The translations under genes were made by a program, and so were the position numbers. From positions 27,244 to 91,243 of the forward strand of contig JANLYQ010000093.1 of NCBI GenBank assembly GCA_031365725.1: 64,000 nucleotides of DNA, in the 5' to 3' direction. The notes beneath the pieces were generated by a model. That model did not search any database and was not told where the DNA came from. It saw only the letters and a list, made by a program, of their open reading frames with translations. The stretch comes from JANLYQ01 sp031365725 (GTDB taxonomy: Bacteria; Actinomycetota; Actinomycetes; JACCUZ01). Shown here piece by piece: positions 42,621 to 50,371 of the stretch (the stretch's first letter is position 1; the number at the start of each line of letters is the position of its first letter).

Positions 42621-43247
42621 TCACGCCCGGCTCAGCGAACGCAGGGCCGCCTTGAGCAGCGCCGCGATGTCCGGCGTCTCACCCGCGGCGGTCGCCTCCT
42701 CAGCCAGGGGTGCTGCGGTGACCAGCGCCTCATCGGCCTCGCGGGCCGACCAGCCCAACCCGATCAGCGCGCCGTGCAGCTGGTCGCGCCACGCCGCGCC
42801 CATCGGCGTACGACGGGGGGCGGAGCCGACCGGACCCCCCCCGTGCATGGCACCGAGCTTGTCCTTGAGCTCGAGCACGATGCGCTGGGCGCCCTTGCGC
42901 CCGACACCGGAGACCTGGCAGAGCGCAGCGAGATCCTCGCTGGCGACTGAGCGGCGCAGCTCGTCGGGGCTGTGCACCGCAAGCATGGCCTGGGCCAGCC
43001 GTGGCCCGACGCCGGTAGCAGTCTGCAGCAGCTCGAAGATGGCCTTCTCGTCGTCGTCGAGGAAACCGTAGAGGGTGAGCGAGTCCTCACGCACGATGAG
43101 CGACGAGGGGAGCCGGGCCGGCTCGCCGACTCGTAGCGAAGCCAGCGTGGCCGGGGTGCACTGCAGCGACAGACCGATGCCGCCGACCTCGACCACGGCA
43201 CCGTCAGGGGTGACCGCGGCCACCCGGCCGGCGACGAAGGCGATCAT
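42621..43247 (-). CDS. ruvA: Holliday junction DNA helicase subunit RuvA
   Basis: 208 residues. Domain I starts MIAFVAGRVAAVTPDGAVVE; helix-hairpin-helix segments LLQTATGVGPRLAQAMLAV and LCQVSGVGRKGAQRIVLELK; domain III at the C-terminus that contacts RuvB. Overlaps the ruvC stop (ATGA). 34 bases separate it from ruvB. Confidence 0.97.
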   Translation of the reverse strand: MIAFVAGRVAAVTPDGAVVEVGGIGLSLQCTPATLASLRVGEPARLPSSLIVREDSLTLYGFLDDDEKAIFELLQTATGVGPRLAQAMLAVHSPDELRRSVASEDLAALCQVSGVGRKGAQRIVLELKDKLGAMHGGGPVGSAPRRTPMGAAWRDQLHGALIGLGWSAREADEALVTAAPLAEEATAAGETPDIAALLKAALRSLSRA

Positions 43248-43765
43248 CGGGACACTCCTGCGGCCAGCAGCGCAGCGGCGACCCTGGCCTGGGCGCCACC
43301 GCGCCAGACCTGACAGATGGCGAGGCCGAGGGCGTCGGCTGCATCGGCCGGCCGCGGCGCCACGTCGAGGCGCAGGATGCGCGTCACCATCGCCCCGACC
43401 TGTGCCTTGTCGGCACGACCACTGCCCGTCACGGCAGCCTTCATCTCGCTCGGCGTGTGCAGCGCGACCGGGATGCCGGCGCGGGCCGCGGCCACGATCG
43501 CCACAGCGCTGGCCTGCGCCGTGCCCATGACGGTGCGCACGTTGTGCTGGCTGAAGACGCGCTCGACCGCGACGACATCGGGCTCGTGCTCAGCCAGCCA
43601 GGCCGTGATCACCCGCTCGATTGCCAGCAGCCGCTGGCCGAGGTCGTCGCCCGGCGGCGTACGCACCACGTCGACCGCGATCAGGGTGAGCGGTCGCCCG
43701 GCCGCCCCCTCGACGACACCCAGGCCGCAGCGGGTGAGCCCTGGGTCGACGCCGAGCACGCGCAC
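43244..43765 (-). CDS. ruvC: Crossover junction endodeoxyribonuclease RuvC
   Basis: 173 residues from a GTG at 43765 with AGGAGG about seven bases upstream; the longer open frame above it is not coding-like. Catalytic acids in MRVLGVDPGLTRCG (Asp7), VAVERVFSQHN (Glu) and RPADAADALGLAICQ (Asp pair). Cuts Holliday junctions. Confidence 0.96.
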   Translation of the reverse strand: MRVLGVDPGLTRCGLGVVEGAAGRPLTLIAVDVVRTPPGDDLGQRLLAIERVITAWLAEHEPDVVAVERVFSQHNVRTVMGTAQASAVAIVAAARAGIPVALHTPSEMKAAVTGSGRADKAQVGAMVTRILRLDVAPRPADAADALGLAICQVWRGGAQARVAAALLAAGVSR

Positions 43766-43898
43766 CGTCGTACCTCCTGGGTCGTCGCAGCCGTTCCGTC
43801 CGAACACCTGTTCGGACCCGAACGCTACCGGCGCCCACCGCCCAGCACCGTGCGCGACGCGCCGACCGCACCGGCCGCTGCCCACAGACGAGCCAGGA

Positions 43899-43941
43899 GT
43901 CAACATGGGTTGACAGCCGGAGGCGGTCAACGTACGTTGAC
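43899..43941 (+). promoter_or_regulatory. Promoter with two GTCAAC/GTTGAC palindromes before the HTH-ClpN pair
   Basis: Site 1 GTCAACATGGGTTGAC (43899-43914) and site 2 GTCAACGTACGTTGAC (43926-43941, a perfect 16-bp palindrome), 27 bases centre to centre. TTGACA at 43910-43915, 17-base spacer, TACGTT at 43933-43938: site 1 covers the -35, site 2 the -10. The start point would fall at 43945-43946, on the ATG itself, predicting a leaderless mRNA. Likely operator of the encoded HTH protein. Confidence 0.72.
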
Positions 43942-43945
43942 AAAC

Positions 43946-44158
43946 ATGACCACCACGCCCGACGTCACCGAGCAGGCCATTGACCGCGATCCGGCTGTCG
44001 GCCTGCGCGCGGTCGCCGCCCTTCGACGGCTGGCCGACCAGCTCGAGGCCCTGCAGGTGCGCAACGCACGCGACCGAGGCTGGTCGTGGGACGCGATCGG
44101 CGCGCTGCTCGGGGTCAGCAAGCAAGCCGTACACAAGAAGCACGCCGGGAGGCGATAA
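43946..44158 (+). CDS. Small helix-turn-helix protein
   Basis: 70 residues. Acidic N-terminus, one long helix (VAALRRLADQLEALQVRNAR), then a HTH reading WSWDAIGALLGVSKQAVHKK with a basic end HAGRR. It is followed two bases later by a Clp N-terminal-domain protein, a pairing I recall from other actinobacteria. The two palindromes on its own promoter suggest an autorepressor. The 5' end is probably leaderless. Confidence 0.85.
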   Translation: MTTTPDVTEQAIDRDPAVGLRAVAALRRLADQLEALQVRNARDRGWSWDAIGALLGVSKQAVHKKHAGRR

Positions 44159-44160
44159 CC

Positions 44161-44745
44161 GTGTTCGAACGCTTTACCTCGTCGGCCCGCGAGGTCGTCG
44201 TGCGCGCCCAGAGTGAGGCACGCGAACTGGGCCACGGCTGGCTCGGGACCGAGCACCTGCTGCTCGGCGTCGTAGGCGGGCCCGACAGTCGGCTCGCGGG
44301 TGTGCTCCTCGAGCTCGGCGTCAGCCATGACGGCGTCCGGCGTGAGGTGGCGCGCCGCAACGCCGAGGGTCTCGATGACCACAGCGCACTGCGTGGGCTG
44401 GGCATCGACCTCGACGACGTACGCCGCCGGGTCGAGGACCAGTTCGGTCCGGGTGCGTTGAGCGGCGACGACAGCGCTCGGACCTTCCACTCCCGGTGGC
44501 GGCGAGTCTGGCGCCGGTCAGGGGCCGGCGCCGGCCACATCCCCTTCAGCGGCAACGCAAAGAAGGCACTCGAGCTGTCGCTGCGCGAGGCCGTCGCGCT
44601 GCACAGCCAGGACATCGGCGCCGAGCACGTTCTGCTCGGTATCCTGCGCGCCGGCGGCACCGCGACAGACATCCTCCACCGGCTCGAGGTCTCCACCGCC
44701 GTCGTCCGTCATCGCGTGCAGGACCTGCTGCGCAACGCCGCCTGA
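44161..44745 (+). CDS. Clp repeat (N)-domain protein without ATPase
   Basis: 194 residues from the GTG at 44161. Two Clp-N repeats: FERFTSSAREVVVRAQSEAR ... LGTEHLLLGVV, and IPFSGNAKKALELSLREAVA ... IGAEHVLLGILRAGG. No AAA+ domain follows. Such stand-alone proteins resemble ClpS/ClpC1 N-domains and may bind substrates or stress signals. Co-transcribed with the HTH gene; perhaps the sensor that modulates it (inference). Confidence 0.87.
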   Translation: MFERFTSSAREVVVRAQSEARELGHGWLGTEHLLLGVVGGPDSRLAGVLLELGVSHDGVRREVARRNAEGLDDHSALRGLGIDLDDVRRRVEDQFGPGALSGDDSARTFHSRWRRVWRRSGAGAGHIPFSGNAKKALELSLREAVALHSQDIGAEHVLLGILRAGGTATDILHRLEVSTAVVRHRVQDLLRNAA

Positions 44746-44760
44746 CCGCCTTGAGATCTC

Positions 44761-46188
44761 TCATGCCGCGAGGTGGGGCGGTGGGGTGTTGGGTCGTGGC
44801 GTGCGGTGGGGGTCGATCCAGGGCGGCGGGATGGTGTTGATCACTCCGTGGTCTAGGTGCAGGGTCCAGCCGTGGTGGTGGACGGATCGGTGGTGGTGGT
44901 CGCACAGCAGGGCGAGATTGGGCAGGGTGGTGGTGCCGCCGTCGGCCCAATGTCGCAGGTGATGGGCTTCGGTCCACTCCGGTGGCCGTAGGCAGCCGGC
45001 GAAGGCGCAGCCGCGGTCGCGGACGACCAGGGCGCGCCAGATGGCGTGGGTGACGGGGTAGGACGCCCGCCCGACGTCCAACGGTTCGCTCGGTGAGCCG
45101 AGCACGACGGGGATGATCTGGGCGTCACACGCCAGCCGTCGGGCGGTGGCGGCGCTGATCGGGCCGGACCAGTCCAGGTCGGCCCCCCGCGCGCCGAGGC
45201 GCTGTCGCAGCGTGTCCAGCGGCATGGTGATCGTGATCGAGGCCCGTGACCCGTGCCGGGAAGGGCCTGTCCCGGCCGCGGCGGCGCGGCGGAGCAGTTC
45301 GGCCAACGCGTCGGCGTTACGAGCCCCGAGGCTGCGGAGGTCGGGTTGGCCGTCGGCACGAGGAGCCGGTGCCGCGAGCGGCTGGATCTGGGCCAGCAGC
45401 GCCGCGGTCAGCTCCGCGCCCAGGCGGCCGCAGACCCGGGACCCGCCGTTCTTGCCCACGGTGATCTCCAGGGACTGCCGGGACCGGTCGGTCTCTTCCT
45501 CATCGCCCAAGGTGTCACCCGCCTCGGGGTCCAGCACGTGAGCCAGGTGCCGGGCCAGCCGGGCCAGCACCAGCGGGTCGTGCTCCCCGGCCCGCTCCAC
45601 CAGATAGGCCTCAGCCTCGTCGGCGATCCCCGGGTCGAGCCCGTCGGGCAACGCGGCCAACGCGTGGCACACGATCCCGGCGTGTTCCCCGCTGATCGTG
45701 CCTGCAGCGAACGCCGTCCGCACCCGCGACCACCCCGACCCGGAGTAGGCCGTGTGACCGCCCTCGGTGTCGGCCGCGTCCGTGTCGGCCATATCTGACG
45801 CTGGCGCTGGTCCTTGGTGGTCGACCAGGCCGCCGCCGGGTGCGGTGTGCAGCCCGGTCGCGGTCGCCACGATCCGGCGGGCGTGACCGGGGTGGACCCG
45901 CAACCTCGACAGCAACCACGACGCTGTCGAAGGTGCACCGGCCTCGACCGCAGCACCCCGGGAGTCGACCTCCCCCACCAAGGCGTGGACAGCGGCATCA
46001 GCCCGATGGGTCAACCCGTGCAGCACCGCCGTAGCCGCGAGCACCTCCGCGGACTGCAGCTGCCACAAGCTGCCCTCAGGCCCCGGCCGGCACAACACCG
46101 CCACCCGGTCCAACAGCTCCCCCAACCCCGCGAGCGCGCGCACCAACTCCGGTGCCGCTGCAGGCTCGAGGACCTCTGACATACCCAC
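44761..46188 (-). CDS. DUF222 / HNH endonuclease domain protein (13E12-like)
   Basis: 475 residues. Helical DUF222 region (LAATAVLHGLTHRADAAVHA, STASWLLSRLRVHPGHARRI), then a C-terminal HNH nuclease: DRGCAFAGCLRPPEWTEAHH, LRHWADGGTTTLPNLALLCD, HHHRSVHHHGWTLHLDHG. This is the 13E12 repeat family, found in many copies in actinobacterial genomes and linked with mobile DNA. Base usage is like the surroundings. Start ATG at 46188 or 46182. Confidence 0.88.
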   Translation of the reverse strand: MGMSEVLEPAAAPELVRALAGLGELLDRVAVLCRPGPEGSLWQLQSAEVLAATAVLHGLTHRADAAVHALVGEVDSRGAAVEAGAPSTASWLLSRLRVHPGHARRIVATATGLHTAPGGGLVDHQGPAPASDMADTDAADTEGGHTAYSGSGWSRVRTAFAAGTISGEHAGIVCHALAALPDGLDPGIADEAEAYLVERAGEHDPLVLARLARHLAHVLDPEAGDTLGDEEETDRSRQSLEITVGKNGGSRVCGRLGAELTAALLAQIQPLAAPAPRADGQPDLRSLGARNADALAELLRRAAAAGTGPSRHGSRASITITMPLDTLRQRLGARGADLDWSGPISAATARRLACDAQIIPVVLGSPSEPLDVGRASYPVTHAIWRALVVRDRGCAFAGCLRPPEWTEAHHLRHWADGGTTTLPNLALLCDHHHRSVHHHGWTLHLDHGVINTIPPPWIDPHRTPRPNTPPPHLAA

Positions 46189-46312
46189 ACCCTACCGGCC
46201 ACCACCGACAGAACCGGAGCCAGAAACCGTTTGTGGACAACAGATCCGCCGCAGATGTATGTCCAGTTGCGCCATCAAATCCTGCTCGTCGGCCGAGTCA
46301 GCAACGCTGCGT

Positions 46313-46556
46313 TCAGACACCAACCGGCCAGTGTTCGACGACGAGACCAGCCATCGACAAATCAGCGACGTTGCCCGTCGCCAACGTCGCTCCGACGTTG
46401 ACCGCGCAAGCCGCCACCAGGCAGTCGGCCGGTGAGAGGGTCACCCCCCGGCCGGGCGGCGTAGTCGCCCCTCCATCGCCCGGCAAGTCGACCTTCCTCC
46501 GCGCGGATCGCCAAGACCCGCATCAGCACAGTGAAATCCAACAGCAAACAGGTCAC
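46313..46556 (-). pseudogene. vapC: vapC remnant (PIN-domain toxin) with internal deletion and frameshift
   Basis: GTG at 46556 overlaps the vapB stop (GTGA), as in intact vapBC pairs. It reads M-TCLLLDFTVLM (a PIN start with the first Asp), then jumps to RVLAIRAEEGRLAGRWRGDY, and after a G6 run shifts frame into GVTLSPADCLVAACAVNVGA then TLATGNVADLSMAGLVVEHW, the PIN C-terminus. About 60-70 middle residues are missing. An intact PIN domain has about 130 residues. Non-functional as read. Confidence 0.72.
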
Positions 46557-46699
46557 TGGCGTCGGCTCTCGGCACGTTGTAACAGAGCCCACCCTGCGGC
46601 GTCGACATCCCAGTCGTGCCCGGTGTCCTGAAGAGGTCCGATCGCGTCATCGAGCGCCCGCCGCCGGCCCTCGTCGGCCAGACTCAGATGCACCCGCAT
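46553..46699 (-). pseudogene. vapB: vapB-like antitoxin remnant with internal deletion
   Basis: 48 codons: MRVHLSLADE at the start matches the strand of ribbon-helix-helix VapB proteins, then RRRALDDAIGPLQDTGHDWD then VDAAGWALLQRAESRRQ, the usual C-terminal toxin-binding tail. The RHH helices between, about 25-30 residues, are missing. The frame is open, so a short peptide could still be made, but without DNA binding. Confidence 0.6.
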
Positions 46700-46779
46700 G
46701 GCCACAGGATGGCCCACAGCTGTGTGCACATAGGTCCGCGAGATACCCACCCGCACCGCTCTGCGTTGTGCTCGTGCTC

Positions 46780-46820
46780 GTGAGGAGAGTTGGTATCTGG
46801 CTAGTGTCGATTCTCCTCAC
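46780..46820. other. Inverted repeat downstream of yebC
   Basis: GTGAGGAGA (46780-46788) and TCTCCTCAC (46812-46820), perfect 9-bp arms with a 23-base loop, starting 20 bases after the yebC stop. Could be a loose terminator of the pdx-yebC operon or an operator. No U tract. Confidence 0.45.
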
Positions 46821-46839
46821 GATCATGGAGGACGCAGAG

Positions 46840-47592
46840 TCAGACGACGGCGGCCATGACCTCGTCGCTGACATCGAAGTTGGCCCACACGTTCTGCACG
46901 TCGTCGGAGTCCTCGAGGGCCTCGATCAGCCGGAACACCTTCTTGGCACCGTCCTCGTCCAGCTCGACGGTGACCGAGGGCAGGAACGACGCATCGGCGG
47001 AGTCGTAGTCGATGCCGGCGTCAACCAGAGCCGTGCGCACGGCTACCAGATCGGTGGCCTCGGACACGACCTCGAACGCCTCGTCGAGGTCGTTGACCTC
47101 CTCGGCGCCGGCGTCGAGCACGGCACCCAGCACGTCGTCCTCGCTCAATGCACCGGACTTGGGCACGATCACCACGCCCTTGCGGTTGAACAGGTAGGAC
47201 ACCGAGCCGGGGTCGGCCATCGAACCGCCGTTGCGGGTGAGCGCGATGCGGACCTCGGACGCGGCCCGGTTGCGGTTGTCGGTGAGGCACTCGACCAGAA
47301 CCGCGACACCGCTGGGGCCGTAGCCCTCGTACATGATCGTCTGATAGTCCGCGCCGCCGGCCTCGGTGCCCGAGCCGCGCTTGACCGCGCGCTCGATGTT
47401 GTCGTTGGGGACCGAGGTCTTCTTGGCCTTCTGGATGGCGTCGTACAGCGTGGGGTTGCCGTTGACGTCACCGCCGCCGGTGCGCGCCGCCACCTCGATG
47501 TTCTTGATGAGCTTGGCGAACGACTTGCCGCGGCGCGCGTCGACCACGGCCTTCTTGTGCTTGGTGGTGGCCCATTTGGAGTGGCCGCTCAC
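46840..47592 (-). CDS. yebC: YebC/PmpR family protein (DUF28)
   Basis: 250 residues, classic start MSGHSKWATTKHKKAVVDAR RGK, then VPNDNIERAVKRGSG, IMYEGYGPSGVAVLVECLTD and a C-terminal LEDSDDVQNVWANFDV. YebC proteins act as transcription regulators or, as shown recently for some, help ribosomes through proline stretches. Conserved next to pdxT and ruvC in actinobacteria; here the mobile-looking genes 43946-46699 have come between yebC and ruvC. Confidence 0.96.
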   Translation of the reverse strand: MSGHSKWATTKHKKAVVDARRGKSFAKLIKNIEVAARTGGGDVNGNPTLYDAIQKAKKTSVPNDNIERAVKRGSGTEAGGADYQTIMYEGYGPSGVAVLVECLTDNRNRAASEVRIALTRNGGSMADPGSVSYLFNRKGVVIVPKSGALSEDDVLGAVLDAGAEEVNDLDEAFEVVSEATDLVAVRTALVDAGIDYDSADASFLPSVTVELDEDGAKKVFRLIEALEDSDDVQNVWANFDVSDEVMAAVV

Positions 47593-48209
47593 GATGTACC
47601 CCTCACGATGCTGACGAACAGCTCGTGCACCCGGCCGTCACCCGTCATCTCGGGGTGGAACGACGTGGCCAGCAGCGAGCCCTGGCGGACGGCGACGATC
47701 CTACCCGCGGCCGGCCCGTCGGCCACTCGGGCGAGGACCTGGACCCCGGCGCCGACGTCTTCCACCCAGGGAGCCCGGATGAAGACCGCGTGCACGGGGC
47801 CGCCGTCGAGACCGTCGAGCTGTATGTCGCCCTCGAACGAGCTCACCTGCCGGCCGAAGGCGTTGCGGCGCACCGTCATGTCGATGCCGCCGAGAGTCTC
47901 CTGATCCGGCCGACCGTCGAGCACCCGGTCGGCGAGCAGGATCATGCCCGCGCACGAGCCGTACGCGGGCAAGCCCGACCGCAGTGCCGCGCGCAGCGGG
48001 TCCCGCACACCGAACGCCCGCGCCAGCTTGTCCATGGTGGTCGACTCGCCGCCAGGCAGCACGAGGCCGTCGAGGCCGTCGAGCTCCTCGGCCCGGCGTA
48101 CAGGACGGCCGATGGCACCGGCCGCGACCAGGGCAGCAAGGTGCTCACGCACGTCACCCTGCAGGGCGAGCACGCCGATCGTGGGGGCTGACGTCATGGC
48201 CGTGGTCAT
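47589..48209 (-). CDS. pdxT: Pyridoxal 5'-phosphate synthase glutaminase subunit PdxT
   Basis: 206 residues from the ATG at 48209, with GGAGGGGG about nine bases upstream; ATG 48197 is possible. Class I-like glutaminase: VLPGGESTTM, catalytic Cys in AYGSCAGMILLA, and His/Glu in ATSFHPEM. Feeds ammonia to PdxS. ATGA overlap with yebC. Confidence 0.95.
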   Translation of the reverse strand: MTTAMTSAPTIGVLALQGDVREHLAALVAAGAIGRPVRRAEELDGLDGLVLPGGESTTMDKLARAFGVRDPLRAALRSGLPAYGSCAGMILLADRVLDGRPDQETLGGIDMTVRRNAFGRQVSSFEGDIQLDGLDGGPVHAVFIRAPWVEDVGAGVQVLARVADGPAAGRIVAVRQGSLLATSFHPEMTGDGRVHELFVSIVRGTS

Positions 48210-48317
48210 GGCAGCAGACCCCCTCCCGACTGAAACGTCACGCGAGCACATGGCGCCGATCCACACGTCATACGTGTCACGTGAGGAGGGTGCGAGCTGG
48301 AAGGATGGGGAGCCGGA

Positions 48318-49256
48318 CTACCAGCCGCGCTCAGCGAGGCGGTGCGGTGCAGGGATCTCCTCGACGTTGATGCCGACCATTGCCTCGCCGAGTCCACGGG
48401 ACACCTTGGCGAGCATGTCCGGGTCGTCGAAGAAGGTCGTCGCCTTGACGATGGCCTCGGCCCGCTGCACCGGGTTGCCGGACTTGAAGATGCCGGATCC
48501 GACGAAGACACCCTCGGCGCCGAGCTGCATCATCATCGCCGCGTCGGCCGGGGTGGCGATGCCACCGGCGGTGAAGAGGACGACCGGCAGCTTGCCGGCG
48601 CGCGCCACCTCGTGGACCAAGTCGTAAGGCGCCTGCAGCTCCTTGGCGGCGACGTACAGCTCGTCCTCGGACAACGAGGTCAGGCGACGGATCTCGCCGC
48701 CGATCGTGCGCATGTGGGTGGTGGCGTTGGAGACGTCGCCGGTGCCGGCCTCGCCCTTGGACCGGATCATGGCCGCGCCCTCGGTGATGCGCCGCAACGC
48801 CTCGCCGAGGCTGGTGGCACCGCAGACGAAGGGCGCGGTGAACTTCCACTTGTCGATGTGGTTGGCGTAGTCGGCCGGGGTCAGGACCTCGGACTCGTCG
48901 ATGTAGTCCACACCGAGCGACTGCAGGATCTGTGCCTCGACGAAGTGCCCGATGCGCGCCTTGGCCATGACGGGGATCGAGACGGTCGCGATGATGCTGT
49001 CGATCATGTCGGGGTCGCTCATGCGCGACACCCCGCCCTGCGCCCGGATGTCGGCGGGCACCCGCTCCAGTGCCATGACCGCGACCGCGCCGGCGTCCTC
49101 GGCGATGCGCGCCTGCTCGGCGGTGACGACGTCCATGATCACCCCGCCCTTGAGCATCTCCGCCATGCCGCGCTTGACGCGCGCGGTGCCGGTGCCGGTG
49201 TCGGCGCTGGCATCGGAAGCAGGGGTGGTGCGCACGGTGTCTTCGGGGCTCGGCAC
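48318..49256 (-). CDS. pdxS: Pyridoxal 5'-phosphate synthase PdxS
   Basis: 312 residues from a GTG at 49256 (GAGG six bases upstream); GTG 49235 and 49268 are alternatives. TIM barrel with RVKRGMAEMLKGGVIMDVVT, catalytic Lys in PVMAKARIGHFVEAQ, IDESEVLTPAD, and LPVVLFTAGGIATPADAAMM. Makes PLP from ribose 5-phosphate, glyceraldehyde 3-phosphate and ammonia. pdxT follows after 108 bases. Confidence 0.96.
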   Translation of the reverse strand: MPSPEDTVRTTPASDASADTGTGTARVKRGMAEMLKGGVIMDVVTAEQARIAEDAGAVAVMALERVPADIRAQGGVSRMSDPDMIDSIIATVSIPVMAKARIGHFVEAQILQSLGVDYIDESEVLTPADYANHIDKWKFTAPFVCGATSLGEALRRITEGAAMIRSKGEAGTGDVSNATTHMRTIGGEIRRLTSLSEDELYVAAKELQAPYDLVHEVARAGKLPVVLFTAGGIATPADAAMMMQLGAEGVFVGSGIFKSGNPVQRAEAIVKATTFFDDPDMLAKVSRGLGEAMVGINVEEIPAPHRLAERGW

Positions 49257-49359
49257 GACAGACCTCACGGGAGAGATGACAGGACCCCTCCATCGTAGGC
49301 CCGGCACCACGCGACGACGCCGGTGCACCTAGTCCCGGCGACCGAGGGAAGATCACGAC

Positions 49360-50349
49360 ATGATCTCCACCACCCGCCGCCTCGGCCGCTCGGACCTCAT
49401 GGTCACCGCTCTCGGTCTCGGTTGCTGGGCGATCGGCGGCGAGATGTCCGCTGGTGATCAGCAGCTGGGCTACGCCGGCGTTGACGACGTCACCTCGTTG
49501 GCGGCGCTGCACCGCGCGTTCGAGCTCGACGTGACCTTTGTCGATACTGCCGACGTCTACGGAGCCGGCCACAGCGAACGGCTGCTCGGCCAGGTGCTCG
49601 GTGACCACCCGGAGGTGCGGGTCGCGACGAAGTTCGGCAACACCTTCGAGGAGTCGACCCGGTCGCTGACCGGCACCGACACCTCTCCGGCATACGTCCG
49701 GAGGGCATTGACGGCGTCGCTCGCCCGTCTCGGCCGGGAACAGATCGATCTCTACCAGCTGCACACGCCGGACGTGGACGCGAGGCGCGCGACGGAGCTG
49801 GTCGAGACTCTCGAGGGCTTCGTCAGCGAGGGACTCATCGGCTGGTACGGCGTCAGCACCGACGACCTCGCGCAGGCCGAGGCGTTTGCCGGCGGAGCAC
49901 ACTGCACGGCCGTTCAGCTGCAGCTCAACGTGCTGGACGACAACGCGGACCTGCTCGACCTCTGCGAGCGCCACGACCTGGCCGCGCTGTGCCGGTCGCC
50001 ACTGGCGATGGGTCTGCTCGGCGGGAAGTACGACGCCTCCAGCCGGGTCGCCGACGACGACATCCGTGGCCGGCAGCCCGAATGGCTGCAGTGGTTCACC
50101 GACGGCCGACCGACGCCGGACTTCCTAGCCCGCGCCGAGGCCGTGCGACACATCCTGACGGCCGGCGGTCGTACGCCCGCCCAGGGAGCACTCGCCTGGA
50201 TCTGGGCGCATCACGCGCGAGCGATCCCGCTGCCCGGCTTTCGCAACTCGAGCCAGGTGGAGGACAACCTCGGCGCCCTCGACCTCGGAGCGCTCACCCC
50301 CGACCAGCACGATGAGGTCGAGACGATTCTGGGTCGCACCGCCCGCTGA
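49360..50349 (+). CDS. Aldo/keto reductase
   Basis: 329 residues. AKR barrel with the catalytic tetrad visible: Asp in TFVDTADVYG, Tyr in the same motif, Lys in VRVATKFG and His in DLYQLHTPD. NADPH site SPLAMGLLGGKYD and LPGFRNSSQVEDNL. Divergent from pdxS with about 100 bases between. A pyridoxal reductase role like PdxI would fit the neighbourhood, but this is only a guess; many AKRs look alike. Confidence 0.88.
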   Translation: MISTTRRLGRSDLMVTALGLGCWAIGGEMSAGDQQLGYAGVDDVTSLAALHRAFELDVTFVDTADVYGAGHSERLLGQVLGDHPEVRVATKFGNTFEESTRSLTGTDTSPAYVRRALTASLARLGREQIDLYQLHTPDVDARRATELVETLEGFVSEGLIGWYGVSTDDLAQAEAFAGGAHCTAVQLQLNVLDDNADLLDLCERHDLAALCRSPLAMGLLGGKYDASSRVADDDIRGRQPEWLQWFTDGRPTPDFLARAEAVRHILTAGGRTPAQGALAWIWAHHARAIPLPGFRNSSQVEDNLGALDLGALTPDQHDEVETILGRTAR

Positions 50350-50371
50350 CCACGTCGTCCAGCAGCCCCGG

